NCBI GenBank assembly: GCA_045576235.1
Contig: JAZNGA010000052.1
Span: 62,001 to 126,000 of the forward strand
Source: SIG437 sp045576235
GTDB lineage: Bacteria; Bacillota; Clostridia; UBA1381; UBA9506
Length of the DNA: 64,000 bases
Direction of reading: 5' to 3'
The number at the start of each line of letters is the position of its first letter. Within the stretch, counting starts at the first letter, position 1. Shown one piece after another: positions 1 to 8,948 of this stretch. Below the pieces are notes generated by a model. That model had not been told where the DNA came from. It worked only from the letters and a program-made list of their open reading frames with translations, and made no database searches. The translations under genes were made by a program, and so were the position numbers.

Positions 1-508
1 TAAAGGATAACATCCTTGCAATGTCGCGCAGCATTGTTGTCTTACCACAGGCAGGTGGAGCAATCAGGATTGTGTTTTTGATTAAATCTCCATTTTTTAT
101 GTGGCTTATGAGGGGCGCAGCACATCCCTTCACCTCACGGGCGAGCCTGATGTTTATGCTGCATATGTTATTTATGTTTGCAATTTCTCCGTTTTCCGTG
201 ACACATTCTCCGCCAAAGCCTATTCGATGACCGCCGCGGATTGTGATAAATCCGTTTTTGATTTCGTTTATGTAAGCATAAACAGAATTCCGGCAGATTG
301 ATGAGAAAATTTCAGAAATGTCAGAAGAGGAATATGCCTCGCCGACAGGAGTTGATATTCTGCCATAATGTAAAAAGGCTCTTTTCCCTGCGCGAAGTCT
401 GATTTCACGCAAGTCTTCAAAGCGTATGTCTTTAAGAAAAGGTATCATGGAAACTGGCAGAGTTTTAAAAAGCTCTTGCCTGATTTTGTCGCTTGTGTTT
501 TCCATCAT
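1..508 (-). CDS. spoIIIAA: Stage III sporulation protein AA, N-terminal part (cut by window edge)
   Basis: Translating the minus strand from the ATG at 508 gives 169 residues running off the left edge without a stop. It shows the SpoIIIAA hallmarks: an N-terminal region of about 85 residues, then GFITIRGGHRIG, NIRLAREVKG, and a Walker A loop APPACGKTTMLRD near residues 150-162. SpoIIIAA is the secretion-type ATPase of the SpoIIIA-SpoIIQ channel between mother cell and forespore, so its presence marks an endospore former. Two adjacent ATGs (508 and 505) lie behind AGGAGA; the second has the better spacing, so the start is uncertain by one codon. The rest of the spoIIIA operon should lie left of the window. 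The Walker A has A where ISPPQCGKT is more usual, which should not matter. Family assignment is firm. Confidence 0.9.
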   Translation of the reverse strand, partial: MMENTSDKIRQELFKTLPVSMIPFLKDIRFEDLREIRLRAGKRAFLHYGRISTPVGEAYSSSDISEIFSSICRNSVYAYINEIKNGFITIRGGHRIGFGGECVTENGEIANINNICSINIRLAREVKGCAAPLISHIKNGDLIKNTILIAPPACGKTTMLRDIARMLSF

Positions 509-596
509 TTTCTCCTGTGATAATTTTGTTTTGTATAAAAATATTCTCATTGTGGGCTTTTTAGAACAAAAAATGTAAATTTTTTTCAGATTTAAA

Positions 597-632
597 TTGT
601 AATTAACAGAAGTTTATGATATACTGTATAAT
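597..632 (+). promoter_or_regulatory. Promoter of glnN
   Basis: TTGTAA (597-602) and TATACT (620-625) are separated by 17 bases, and a second perfect TATAAT lies at 627-632. It sits 31 bases before the glnN start in the 154-base divergent gap with spoIIIAA. An AAGAGGA ribosome site precedes the ATG at 663. Confidence 0.65.
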
Positions 633-662
633 TAGGTAAAGTTTTTTTAGAAAAGAGGAAAA

Positions 663-2783
663 ATGATGTGGAATTCAGAGAATAAAAATTTTACAGATTG
701 TTTCGGGAGCTATGTTTTTAATGATGCAGTGATGAAAAAAAGGCTTCCAAAAGAAACATATAAGGCATTAAAGAGGACAATTAGTGAAGGAACACCGCTT
801 TCTGCAAATGTTGCAGAGGTTGTCGCCAACGCTATGAAGGATTGGGCGATTGAAAACGGTGCGACTCACTACACTCATTGGTTCCAGCCGTTAAATGGGT
901 TTACTGCGGAAAAACACGATTCTTTCCTGAGCATAGATAATTCAGGAGAGGTTGCCATTGCTGATTTTTCAGGAAAAGAACTCATTAAAGGTGAGCCGGA
1001 TGCGTCAAGCTTTCCGTCAGGCGGGCTTCGTGCAACATTTGAAGCAAGGGGCTACACAGCGTGGGACTGCACATCACCTGCCTTTTTAAAAGAAGACATA
1101 GGCGGAAAAACTCTCTGTATTCCAACTGCATTTTGTTCATATAATGGAGAAGCGCTTGATAAAAAGACTCCGCTTCTTCGCTCGGTTCAGGCAATTTCAA
1201 AACAGGCGTTGAGAATTTTGAGGCTTTTTGGAGATGATGAGACAACGAGCGTCTCTGTTTCCTGCGGAGCAGAGCAGGAATACTTTCTTATAGATAAGGA
1301 AATGTTTAAAAAGCGTGCTGATTTAGTTTTCACGGGAAGAACGCTTATTGGTGCAAAACCGCCGAAGACTCAGGAGATGGACGACCATTATTTCGGGACT
1401 CTCAAAGAGAGAGTTTCACTATTTATGAAAGAGCTCGACTATGCTCTCTGGAAAATGGGAGTTTCTGCTAAAACGGAGCATAATGAAGCGGCTCCCGCAC
1501 AGCACGAGCTTGCTCCTGTCTATGCGACTGTGAACATAGCGGCTGACCATAATCAGATAACAATGGAATTTATGAAAAAAATTGCCGACCGTCACGGGCT
1601 TTCGTGTTTGCTTCACGAAAAACCGTTCAGCGGAATGAACGGTTCGGGAAAACATAACAACTGGTCGCTCACCACATCGGGCGGAGTCAATCTTTTAAAT
1701 CCCGGAAAAACGCCGAGCGAAAATGCGCAGTTTTTAGTGTTTTTGTGTGCTGTTATAAAGGCTATTGATGAGAATGCGGAATTAATCAGGGCATCTGCCG
1801 CAAATGCAGGAAATGACCACAGACTTGGTGCACTTGAAGCGCCGCCTGCCATCGTTTCGATTTTCCTTGGCGACGACCTTGAAAACATACTCACAGAAAT
1901 TGAAACGGGCAAGAAGGCTTCCGAGACAGATGGAGGAGTTTTAGATATCGGCGTCACGACGCTTCCACATTTTTCTCTTGACGCAACAGACAGAAACAGA
2001 ACATCTCCATTTGCTTTCACGGGCAATAAGTTTGAATTCAGAATGGTGCCGTCTTCTGCTTCAATTGCAGGTCCCAACACTGTTTTAAATACTGTTGTGG
2101 CTGAAGCACTTTGCCAGATGGCAGACAGACTGGAAAAAGCAGACGACTTCAAAAAGGAGCTTAAAGAGCTTTTAAAAGAGACAGTTAAAAGCCATAAGAG
2201 AATAATTTTTAATGGTAATGGATATAGTGACGAGTGGGTTTTGGAGGCAGAGCGAAGAGGTCTTCCAAACATTAACAACTCAGTGGATTCATATAAAGCG
2301 TTCATTTTTGAAAAATCAATCGACCTTTTTGAAAAGCATCATGTTTATACAAGATTAGAGCTTAATTCAAGATATGAGATTAAGATGGAAAAATATATCA
2401 AGATTGTTTGCATTGAGGCAAGAACACTTCTCGATATGTGTAACAGGCAGATTATTCCTGCTTGCATCAAATATTCAAATCTTTTGGCAGAGTCAACCTT
2501 AAACATTGAAAAAGCAGGAGCAGAGGCTTCAGTTACTAAAAAGCTTTTAAAAGAGATCACAGAAGATCTTTCAAAGCTCGTCGAGAACATTGAAAAACTT
2601 AAGAAAGCTGTTGATGAATCTGAAAAAATGGCTGATGATTTCGTGGTTAAAGCAGAGTTTGTGCGCGACAACATTGCAGGGGCGATGCTTTCTGTCAGAG
2701 AATATGCAGACAGATTAGAGACAGCTGTTGACAGAGAGTTCTGGCCTGTCCCGACTTATAGTGATTTGATATATAGCGTATAG
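663..2783 (+). CDS. glnN: Type III glutamine synthetase
   Basis: This 706-residue protein has the size and motifs of GSIII, the large dodecameric glutamine synthetase of anaerobes and cyanobacteria, which makes glutamine from glutamate, ammonium and ATP in the cytoplasm. Seen in order: an N-terminal GSIII-specific domain with THWFQPLNG (about residue 73), CGAEQEYFLID (about 202), the catalytic stretch KTEHNEAAPAQHELAP (about 269), NGSGKHNNWSL (about 325), and NRTSPFAFTGNKFEFR (about 448), followed by a helical C-terminal region. GSI and GSII are much shorter (around 350-470 residues), so the subtype is clear. It has its own promoter and is followed after 11 bases by an amidohydrolase gene that may be co-transcribed. 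No nitrogen-regulator site was recognised. Confidence 0.95.
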   Translation: MMWNSENKNFTDCFGSYVFNDAVMKKRLPKETYKALKRTISEGTPLSANVAEVVANAMKDWAIENGATHYTHWFQPLNGFTAEKHDSFLSIDNSGEVAIADFSGKELIKGEPDASSFPSGGLRATFEARGYTAWDCTSPAFLKEDIGGKTLCIPTAFCSYNGEALDKKTPLLRSVQAISKQALRILRLFGDDETTSVSVSCGAEQEYFLIDKEMFKKRADLVFTGRTLIGAKPPKTQEMDDHYFGTLKERVSLFMKELDYALWKMGVSAKTEHNEAAPAQHELAPVYATVNIAADHNQITMEFMKKIADRHGLSCLLHEKPFSGMNGSGKHNNWSLTTSGGVNLLNPGKTPSENAQFLVFLCAVIKAIDENAELIRASAANAGNDHRLGALEAPPAIVSIFLGDDLENILTEIETGKKASETDGGVLDIGVTTLPHFSLDATDRNRTSPFAFTGNKFEFRMVPSSASIAGPNTVLNTVVAEALCQMADRLEKADDFKKELKELLKETVKSHKRIIFNGNGYSDEWVLEAERRGLPNINNSVDSYKAFIFEKSIDLFEKHHVYTRLELNSRYEIKMEKYIKIVCIEARTLLDMCNRQIIPACIKYSNLLAESTLNIEKAGAEASVTKKLLKEITEDLSKLVENIEKLKKAVDESEKMADDFVVKAEFVRDNIAGAMLSVREYADRLETAVDREFWPVPTYSDLIYSV

Positions 2784-2794
2784 GGGAGAGAAAA

Positions 2795-3586
2795 GTGATA
2801 ATAGATTTCCATGTTCATATGTTTCCCGATAAAATTGCAAAGAGTGCCATTGAAACGCTTTCTGCCCGTGCTAAAATACCGGTGTATACAGATGGCACTT
2901 TAGGCGGAACAATCTCAAAAATGGAACAGGCAGGAGTAGATATCAGCGTTGTTCAAAACATAGCAACCAATGTCAGACAGACGAAAAATGTGAATAATTT
3001 TGCTGTCGAGTCTGACAAAAATGATAAAATTGTTGCCTTTGGAAGCATTCATCCTGATGATGCTGACTATAAATCGGAGCTTGACCGTCTTAAAGATAGT
3101 GGGATTAAGGGAATCAAGCTTCATCCTGATTATCAGAATTTTTTCGTTAACGAGAGAAGAATGATTCCAATATATGAATACATATTAAAAAAAGGCTTCA
3201 TTCTTTATTTTCATTCGGGACTTGATGCAGGACTGCCTGAACCTGTTCATGCGCCGCCTGAAAAAATTGCCGATGTTCTCAGCTTGTTCAGCGGGGAGAA
3301 GGTGTGTCTTGCTCATATGGGAGGCTTCTGTATGCACGAAAAGGTCATGGAAGTCATCATGGGAAAAGACATATATATTGACACTTCATGCGTTGCAGAG
3401 TTCGTTGGAAAAGAAGTGTTTAAAGAGCTTTTAAAGGCGCATCGGCGTGACAGGGTCCTTTTTGCAAGCGACTCTCCGTGGAACTCTTTAAAAGGTGCTG
3501 TTTTAAACATAAGGAATCTTGACATTGATGATGAATATAAAGAAATGATTTTCTGTCAAAATGCAAAAAAATTATTGGGAATATAA
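2795..3586 (+). CDS. Amidohydrolase-2 family metal-dependent hydrolase
   Basis: A 263-residue TIM-barrel hydrolase of the amidohydrolase-2 (PF04909) type, related to aminocarboxymuconate-semialdehyde and resorcylate decarboxylases. Visible metal and active-site motifs: FHVHMFP near the N-terminus (His-x-His), KLHP at about 108, YFHSG at about 141, CLAHMGG at about 172 and the distal Asp in FASDSPW at about 228. Start is GTG, chosen because GGGGAGAG lies 7 bases upstream and the HxH motif follows at the expected place. It lies 11 bases after glnN, suggesting one transcript, and ends at a strong bidirectional terminator. Substrate cannot be read from sequence; small carboxylate decarboxylation or lactone hydrolysis are both possible. 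Confidence 0.8.
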   Translation: MIIDFHVHMFPDKIAKSAIETLSARAKIPVYTDGTLGGTISKMEQAGVDISVVQNIATNVRQTKNVNNFAVESDKNDKIVAFGSIHPDDADYKSELDRLKDSGIKGIKLHPDYQNFFVNERRMIPIYEYILKKGFILYFHSGLDAGLPEPVHAPPEKIADVLSLFSGEKVCLAHMGGFCMHEKVMEVIMGKDIYIDTSCVAEFVGKEVFKELLKAHRRDRVLFASDSPWNSLKGAVLNIRNLDIDDEYKEMIFCQNAKKLLGI

Positions 3587-3590
3587 AAAA

Positions 3591-3636
3591 GGGACTGTAG
3601 CAAAATGAGTTCATTTTGTTACAGCCCCATTTTTTA
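3591..3636. terminator. Bidirectional terminator, 18-bp stem (CTGTAGCAAAATGA family)
   Basis: Arms 3591-3608 and 3611-3628 pair over 18 positions with two G-U wobbles and a 2-base loop. A-rich and T-rich runs flank both sides. It separates the converging amidohydrolase and thiN genes. Its core CTGTAGCAAAATGA recurs in other intergenic hairpins of this window. Confidence 0.85.
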
Positions 3637-3637
3637 T

Positions 3638-4264
3638 TTATGCTCTTGATGCTAATATCATCAGCTTTCCTTTGCTGACGCTGATGACAGCTTTGTCTTG
3701 TTTGAATTCATTGCTGACACCGAGCGGAAATGTGTTTTTAAGCTCGGCCTTTTTAAGCTCATATTTTGCACCTTTTATGGTGACGCCTTCGCATAAATCG
3801 GAATATGCAAAAACGGAAAAGTAGAAGCCTTCCTTTTTTTGCAATTCAAAGCTTTCTCCGTCTTTTATCATAGTGCAAAAAACATCTTTTGACACAATCT
3901 TCACTTTAATATTTTTTTCCTTTCCATAGGCAAGCGTTTGCAGATTTGAGACTGTGTGGTCAAATCTTCCGCCAATGCCGCCTATGATGAGAAAATCCTT
4001 AAACCCTTTTTTAATGCCATATTTTAAACACAGTAAAGTGTCTGTGTCGTCTTTTTCTTTAGGGTATTTAATAAAACAATATTTTTTGTCAACTGATTTG
4101 ACAGAATCGAGGTCGCCAAGCACAAGGTCAGGGCAAATAGCGTTTTTTTCAGCTATCGTGATTCCTCCATCAGCACAGATAATGTAATCGTTTTTGTCTT
4201 TTTTATAAATTTCTGCTATATCACAATCTAAAAAAGCCGTTATTATAACACATCTCTTCATCAT
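3638..4264 (-). CDS. thiN: Thiamine pyrophosphokinase
   Basis: A 208-residue thiamine pyrophosphokinase that converts thiamine plus ATP to thiamine pyrophosphate. Diagnostic motifs: ICADGG at about 29, LVLGDLDSV at about 47, the KEKDDTDT stretch at about 69 and GGIGGRFDH at about 94, followed by the C-terminal beta-sandwich substrate domain. The ATG overlaps the TGA of the upstream gene (ATGA), so the two are translationally coupled. No TPP riboswitch precedes it, unlike thiT at 59.3-60.1 kb, which fits a salvage route of ThiT uptake followed by ThiN phosphorylation. TPP is the cofactor needed by the E1 enzyme at 15.5 kb. In other Clostridia thiN sits with rpe/rsgA; here it does not. Confidence 0.93.
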   Translation of the reverse strand: MMKRCVIITAFLDCDIAEIYKKDKNDYIICADGGITIAEKNAICPDLVLGDLDSVKSVDKKYCFIKYPKEKDDTDTLLCLKYGIKKGFKDFLIIGGIGGRFDHTVSNLQTLAYGKEKNIKVKIVSKDVFCTMIKDGESFELQKKEGFYFSVFAYSDLCEGVTIKGAKYELKKAELKNTFPLGVSNEFKQDKAVISVSKGKLMILASRA

Positions 4265-5223
4265 AATTCTTTAAATGAAAAGCAAAGAGCTGTCTTGATT
4301 TCACCATAGGGCTCAAGCTTATAAAAACCATCTTTTTCGTGAAGGTCAGCGCCACCGAATCTGATGTTTCTAGGCTCTAAACCAACAACATAATCGCTTG
4401 CTGCAAATTTCTTCCAGAGGAGAAATTCAGGAAGCGTGTCTCTTTTATATGTGATATATGCTCCAATTTGTCCGTTTTCAATGCCGACTGTTTTCATATC
4501 ACCATCAAAATCTATGTCATATACGGCTTCGTCAGCAAAAGGAGTGGGGGGCTCAATTGTTTCGTGCTCTTCTGGGAGTCCTATGATTTTTGAGTTTTCG
4601 CTGACAAGAGGGAATCCGAAATTGCAGTGGTAAATCATAGCAATATTCTCTTCTCTTGCGCCTTCATTTATGATTGTATCGGAAAGCATAAATTTATCAT
4701 CAAAAAGCTTGGTCGTGATAGTTCTTCTTAAAACGAGATTTTCGCCAAAGACACGCGACTGTCTCACTTCACCGCTCACCATCATTATGTAGTCATCGCC
4801 ATTCCAAAAAGCATCTGCTGACACCTTCTGTGCCGGGAGATTTGCAATTCTGCCATGAACGCCGTGCTCTTCATATGCACCGCCGACATGGGTGAGACCG
4901 CAGGTTGTGACAAGACCACCCGGCCAGTTTCTCAGCCAGCCTGCACCTTCTGCTTCATAGAATTTCGGGTCGCAGAGACCGCTTTTGGAAAGCCATGCAA
5001 CAGGTGTGCCATATGCCTCGCAGTTTATTATATCCATACATCTTCCGGGAAGGACAGTAAAGCGAATTACACCTGTGTCAATGTCTATTGCGCGCATTCC
5101 GTCTGCTTTTCCGCCTGAGAGAGTATATTCTCTTATGCCACCAAGCTGCTCGACAGAGCCTGCATATTCAAGAATTTCTTTTTTTGTCATTTTTTTAAGT
5201 TGTTCTTTTAACAAAATTATCAC
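4261..5223 (-). CDS. DUF4432 family aldose-1-epimerase-like protein
   Basis: A 320-residue protein with the galactose-mutarotase-like beta-sandwich of the DUF4432 family. Recognisable family stretches are VLPGRCMDI at about 55, WPGGLVTTCGL at about 99, EEHGVHGRI at about 118, and LEPRNIRFGG near residue 286. The conserved His residues in the HG(V)HGR region and the Glu of GLEP match the mutarotase pattern. It probably acts on a sugar or sugar acid, but the substrate is unknown. Start is GTG at 5223, behind a weak GAAGAGA; the ATG twelve codons later has no ribosome site. The gene is coupled to thiN by ATGA, a pairing without an obvious biochemical reason. Confidence 0.75.
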   Translation of the reverse strand: MIILLKEQLKKMTKKEILEYAGSVEQLGGIREYTLSGGKADGMRAIDIDTGVIRFTVLPGRCMDIINCEAYGTPVAWLSKSGLCDPKFYEAEGAGWLRNWPGGLVTTCGLTHVGGAYEEHGVHGRIANLPAQKVSADAFWNGDDYIMMVSGEVRQSRVFGENLVLRRTITTKLFDDKFMLSDTIINEGAREENIAMIYHCNFGFPLVSENSKIIGLPEEHETIEPPTPFADEAVYDIDFDGDMKTVGIENGQIGAYITYKRDTLPEFLLWKKFAASDYVVGLEPRNIRFGGADLHEKDGFYKLEPYGEIKTALCFSFKEL

Positions 5224-5271
5224 TTCTCTTCATATGATTTTTCTTTATTGTATCACAGTTTCTTTCCTTAT

Positions 5272-6357
5272 TCAATCTTTTTTAAAATTTTTCCTCAAAG
5301 CAAGTATTAAAAAATAAAAAGCGCAGATTATGAAAACCGAAGTGATGGCAGCTCCGGGATTCCCTGTTTCAAAATTTATTGTGTTTGAGACGGAAAAGGT
5401 GCTTACGGCAATGTTTTTTCTGAGAGCTTCTTTGCAAAGGACATATGAAACACCGCCCTGAAAAAGCTTTCCCCAAAAATATGGCTTCATAGAAAGGGAC
5501 TCTGTCTTAACAATTCCCATGACCTGAAGCAAAACGCAAACTCCGCCAAAGCCCAAAATTGCAGAAATTAAAGGGAGAGCTTTGTCTAAATCAAAGCTTT
5601 CAGCGACTCTTAAAACACCGCCTGTCACTTCGGCTATGCTCTGGAAAATCAAGCCCCATAAGTTGTTTTTTAAATGAGCGCTGAAAGGAGCCGTGACAGA
5701 AGAAAAAAACACAACAAAGCCGCAAACGGAAAGTATGGAGGAGACAGAATCTTTGATGCTTTTAGAAAAAGCTTCGCCTGTGTTCATATAGCCATTAGAA
5801 CATAGGCGGGAGATGGTTTTTTGCTTTTTTGTGCTGAAAAAACGGAAACAAATCCCGGTTATAATTGCGGAAAGAATATGAACTATATATAAAAACACAC
5901 CTGCCTGCGAATCTTTAAGAATCCCGACACCAACAGCTCCAATAATAAAAAGCGGACCTGAATTATTGCAGTAGGGAAGGAGTCTTTCCGCCTCTTTTTT
6001 TTCGAGCATTCCCGCCTTATAGAGCTCAGAGATTGTTTTAGCTCCTGACGGATATCCGCAAATTAATCCGATTAAGAAGGCGATTCCGCCTGCGCCGTTT
6101 GTATTAAACAGAGGGCGCATAATTGGCGAAAGAAATTTTCCGCCATAGTTTGCAAAACCTGTAAAAATCAAAAATTGAGACAAAACAAAAAAAGGGAAAA
6201 GCGACGGAATAATAGTTTCGGCGCATAGCTTCAGGGCTTTTTCAGCGGCAGAAACGGAAGATTCTGAACAAACAGCAAGCATCAACATAAGACAAATCGT
6301 AAACGCGTATAAAGTGCTTTTTTTTAAGATTATAATATGATTTTTTTTATTAAGCAT
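5272..6357 (-). CDS. ylbJ: Sporulation integral membrane protein YlbJ (SpoVV-type dipicolinate transporter)
   Basis: A 361-residue polytopic membrane protein with about eight hydrophobic segments. Family features seen: AETIIPSLFPFFVLSQFLI at residues 46-64, the conserved GLICGYPSGAKT loop near 97-108 and CNNSGPLFIIGAVG near 130-143, which are the nucleoside-recognition/Gate-type half repeats of YlbJ. In Bacillus subtilis YlbJ (SpoVV) is needed to pass dipicolinic acid across the outer forespore membrane. It is divergent from yqfC-yqfD, another mother-cell sporulation pair. Start ATG at 6357 follows a GGAGGCGAAG ribosome site. A lysine-rich N-terminus precedes the first helix. Assignment is good; the transport role is from the family. 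Confidence 0.88.
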   Translation of the reverse strand: MLNKKNHIIILKKSTLYAFTICLMLMLAVCSESSVSAAEKALKLCAETIIPSLFPFFVLSQFLIFTGFANYGGKFLSPIMRPLFNTNGAGGIAFLIGLICGYPSGAKTISELYKAGMLEKKEAERLLPYCNNSGPLFIIGAVGVGILKDSQAGVFLYIVHILSAIITGICFRFFSTKKQKTISRLCSNGYMNTGEAFSKSIKDSVSSILSVCGFVVFFSSVTAPFSAHLKNNLWGLIFQSIAEVTGGVLRVAESFDLDKALPLISAILGFGGVCVLLQVMGIVKTESLSMKPYFWGKLFQGGVSYVLCKEALRKNIAVSTFSVSNTINFETGNPGAAITSVFIICAFYFLILALRKNFKKD

Positions 6358-6423
6358 TTTGCTTCGCCTCCTTTTGTCATATTATGAAATTGTCAGCATA
6401 AAAATAACTCTGGGTGATGAATA

Positions 6424-6705
6424 GTGAGAAAAAATAAAACAAAAAATGAAATGAAACGGAAAATAGCAAGTTCACTTGCCATTCCCGGCGACATATTGTG
6501 TGATGTGCCTCATTTCACTTTAAGCGACAACAAAGAGCTTCAGATAGAAAACTACAAAGGGATTCTTTCATATAGCGAAAGTGAGGTTGCCCTTGGTGCC
6601 AAAGACTACAAGATAATAATAACGGGGGAGAAATTAAAAATAACTGTTATCACGGATGAATATATTGAGATAAATGGGAAAATAAGTGCTTTGAGCTTTA
6701 CCTGA
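6424..6705 (+). CDS. yqfC: Sporulation protein YqfC
   Basis: A small 93-residue protein matching YqfC in size, in its partner gene and in the core pattern IPGDILCDVPHFTL (about 20-33) with QIENYKGILSYSE (about 39-51). It has no membrane segment and is predicted to be a small beta-rich YabP/YqfC-fold protein made in the mother cell under SigE control. Start is GTG at 6424; the ribosome site is weak (GGGTGATGAATA). It is followed after 12 bases by yqfD, the arrangement seen in most spore formers. The yqfD-phoH order could not be followed because phoH is absent downstream. Confidence 0.88.
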   Translation: MRKNKTKNEMKRKIASSLAIPGDILCDVPHFTLSDNKELQIENYKGILSYSESEVALGAKDYKIIITGEKLKITVITDEYIEINGKISALSFT

Positions 6706-6717
6706 GGAGGGAAAACC

Positions 6718-7905
6718 ATGTTTTTTGAAAAAATGTTTCGTTTTTTTAAAGGCTATATGGCGATAATCGTCACGGGAAAATTTCCGGAGAGATTTTTAAA
6801 TGTCTGTGCTAACAAAGGAATTTTTCTGTCGGATGTAACATATCTTTCTGAAAGCAAAGTGCGCCTTTTGATAAGCAGGAGAGCGTTTTCGCTTTTAGAG
6901 CCGATTATGGAGAAAACAGCGTGCACGGCACATGTGATTTATGAGGGCGGGCTGCCTTTTTTTATAAAAAAATATAAAAAGAGAGTGTGGCTTGTCATCG
7001 GTCCATGTCTGCTTTTTTTGACGCTCGTTGTTCTTAATTTATTTGTCTGGGAAATTGAAATAACCGGCTGTGAAAAGGTTTTGCCTGAAACCATTGAAAA
7101 AAACTTGGAAGAGCTTGGTGTCAAAACAGGAGTTTTGCGCTTTAAAATTGACCAGCAACACATAAAAAACGAGATGCTTTTAAAAATGCCGGAGCTGTCG
7201 TGGATATGGCTTGATAAGAATGGTTCGAAAATCACGGTCAGTGTGCGTGAAAGTGTTCCAAAGCCTGAAATTTATGATTATAGTGACTATTGCAACATAG
7301 TAGCAGCTAAAGACGGAATAATAGATTCCGTCATAATAAGGGGCGGAACGCCTATGTTTGCGGTTGGGGACACTGTTTTAAAAAATGATATTTTGGTGAG
7401 TGGTCTTATGATAAGCGAAAGAGGAATTGAGCCCCGCTATTTGCAGGCAGAAGCAGAAATTTATGCGCGCGTGTGGTATGAAAAAACAAAAAAAGTTCCG
7501 CTGTTTGAAGAAAAAAAGACAGAGACAGGGGAAAAAGCAATAATGAGGACGATAAAAATTTTCGGACTGGAATTCACTCCGTTTTGGTATAAAGCACCCG
7601 AGTTTAAGGAATGTAGTAAAAAAACAAAAGTAAACGAGCTGACGATTTTTGGAAAATTTCTTGGTGTGAAAATCACAACAGAAGAATATATCGAATATGA
7701 AAAAGAACAAATTCCGTTGTCAGAAGAAAGTGCGGCTAATGCAGGGGCGAAGGAAATCTTAACAGAGATGGAAAATGAAACGGCTCCGGGCGCAACATTA
7801 AAAGATTACAGCGTGTCTTATGTAAAAAACGACGGCAACACAATTTCTGTCACCGTCGTTTCTGAATTTATTGAGAATATTGCTAAAAAGGTCAAAATAG
7901 AATAA
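6718..7905 (+). CDS. yqfD: Sporulation protein YqfD
   Basis: A 395-residue YqfD homologue. One transmembrane helix lies at about residues 90-110 after a positively charged stretch (KKYKKR); the N-terminal domain is cytoplasmic and the larger C-terminal part outside. Family landmarks are FVWEIEITGCEKV at about 108-120, ELSWIWLDKNGSKI at about 160-173 and VSVRESVPKP at about 174-183, followed by AAKDGIIDSVIIRGGTP. YqfD is a mother-cell protein linked to forespore engulfment and coat formation in Bacillus. GAGGAGGG lies 7 bases before the ATG. It is converging with the cell-wall hydrolase gene with a gap of only 5 bases and no evident terminator. Confidence 0.9.
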   Translation: MFFEKMFRFFKGYMAIIVTGKFPERFLNVCANKGIFLSDVTYLSESKVRLLISRRAFSLLEPIMEKTACTAHVIYEGGLPFFIKKYKKRVWLVIGPCLLFLTLVVLNLFVWEIEITGCEKVLPETIEKNLEELGVKTGVLRFKIDQQHIKNEMLLKMPELSWIWLDKNGSKITVSVRESVPKPEIYDYSDYCNIVAAKDGIIDSVIIRGGTPMFAVGDTVLKNDILVSGLMISERGIEPRYLQAEAEIYARVWYEKTKKVPLFEEKKTETGEKAIMRTIKIFGLEFTPFWYKAPEFKECSKKTKVNELTIFGKFLGVKITTEEYIEYEKEQIPLSEESAANAGAKEILTEMENETAPGATLKDYSVSYVKNDGNTISVTVVSEFIENIAKKVKIE

Positions 7906-7910
7906 AAATC

Positions 7911-8756
7911 TTATAGATAAAAGTCGTGGTTTCCTATGGTTTTATAAAACACGCGGTTTTGTGGAATCCAGAGGTTTGTAGCAAGCCGCGGATTTAAAAA
8001 ATACATACTTTCATCAACAACATTTTCGCCTGAAAGGGCGCGTTTAGCCGCAATAATGCTGTCACCAAGCGGGATTTGGTAAATTGCTCCGTTTATGGTG
8101 GGCTGATATTGAACGCCATATTTTCTATCAAAGATGACGCCGTAGATAGTGTTAGGGAAACTATCGCTTTCAACCCTGTTTAAAACTGTGTTGGCAACGG
8201 CAATTTTGCCTTTCATAGATTCGCCGCCGCTTTCTGCGTTGATAATTCGCGAGAGCCAGTAAATATCATCATCGCTGTAGGGGAGTGTGCCTATGAGGTG
8301 GGAAGGGACAGAAACCCCTTCTTTTTTTATGTCCACCGTGTAGGTGTCCTTATCCCAGACCACATCAGCACCCATAGTTTCTGCAACAAAACGGACAGGA
8401 ACAAAAGTCCTGCCATCTACAAGCATGACGCTTCCCTGTATTTTAACATTTTTACCATTGACTATAGCGGTTGTTTTGCCGATGGTCAATGAAATCTCAT
8501 TTCCTCCATCATAGATGGAACAAGTTCTTGTCTTTTCGTTCCATATAACGCTTTCTGCATTTAGCGCCTCGCTTGCAAAGCGGGCGGGGACATAGGTGAG
8601 CCCTTTGTGAAGATATGGCTCTGAATCGGTCTTGATGTATTTTCCGTTCACCTTCATTGTTATAGGCGTGTCAAAGCCCGCGCCTTCTGATAAAGTTATG
8701 TCTGAATTTAAAAGTGTTATGAGAAAAGTCAGGATAATGAGCAATTTTAATTTCAT
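7911..8756 (-). CDS. Cell-wall hydrolase: stalk domain plus SleB-type lytic domain
   Basis: From the ATG at 8756, which follows AGGAGGAAACA, the protein is 281 residues. It has a signal peptide (KLKLLIILTFLITLL), a copper-amine-oxidase-like N-terminal domain at about 35-140 (the repeat GLTYVPARFASEAL then GRTFVPVRFVAETM is typical), and a C-terminal Hydrolase_2/SleB-type domain from about 165, with LSRIINAESGGE containing the catalytic Glu, GKIAVANTVLNRV and FLNP. SleB domains are lytic transglycosylases acting on spore-cortex or cell-wall peptidoglycan; the stalk domain probably anchors it to the wall. An upstream in-frame ATG at 8780 was rejected because it would put the ribosome site inside the gene. 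The spore cortex role is inference from neighbours. Confidence 0.88.
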   Translation of the reverse strand: MKLKLLIILTFLITLLNSDITLSEGAGFDTPITMKVNGKYIKTDSEPYLHKGLTYVPARFASEALNAESVIWNEKTRTCSIYDGGNEISLTIGKTTAIVNGKNVKIQGSVMLVDGRTFVPVRFVAETMGADVVWDKDTYTVDIKKEGVSVPSHLIGTLPYSDDDIYWLSRIINAESGGESMKGKIAVANTVLNRVESDSFPNTIYGVIFDRKYGVQYQPTINGAIYQIPLGDSIIAAKRALSGENVVDESMYFLNPRLATNLWIPQNRVFYKTIGNHDFYL

Positions 8757-8810
8757 TTGTTTCCTCCTTGTCTCACTCAACCACTACTTGATTATAGCAA
8801 GTCATGCATT

Positions 8811-8948
8811 ATGAGTCAATGTAAATTAGTGGAAGAGTTGGCGAAAAAGTGGAGACGACTCCTCAAAAAGCTAATAAATGACAATGGATTGTCACAAAAA
8901 AGTGAATTATTAACATTTATATATGCAAAAAGTGAAAAGCTCATATGA
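8811..8948 (+). CDS. Possible Spo0E-like small protein
   Basis: A 45-residue reading frame starting at ATG 8811. It reads as a two-helix hairpin: KLVEELAKKWRRLLKKLI, a turn at NDNGLS, then a second helix ending in AKSEKLI. Length, heptad spacing and the NGLS turn resemble Spo0E-family aspartyl-phosphate phosphatases, which dephosphorylate Spo0A~P. The usual SQELD signature is degraded to IYAKSEK, and there is no good ribosome site before the ATG, so it may be a decayed copy or a chance frame. It lies in the 379-base gap between the hydrolase and deoR. Confidence 0.3.
   Translation: MSQCKLVEELAKKWRRLLKKLINDNGLSQKSELLTFIYAKSEKLI

Noticed and set aside
1613..2305. 230-codon minus-strand frame opposite glnN
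   Set aside because: Shadow frame; glnN is a full-length known protein on the other strand.
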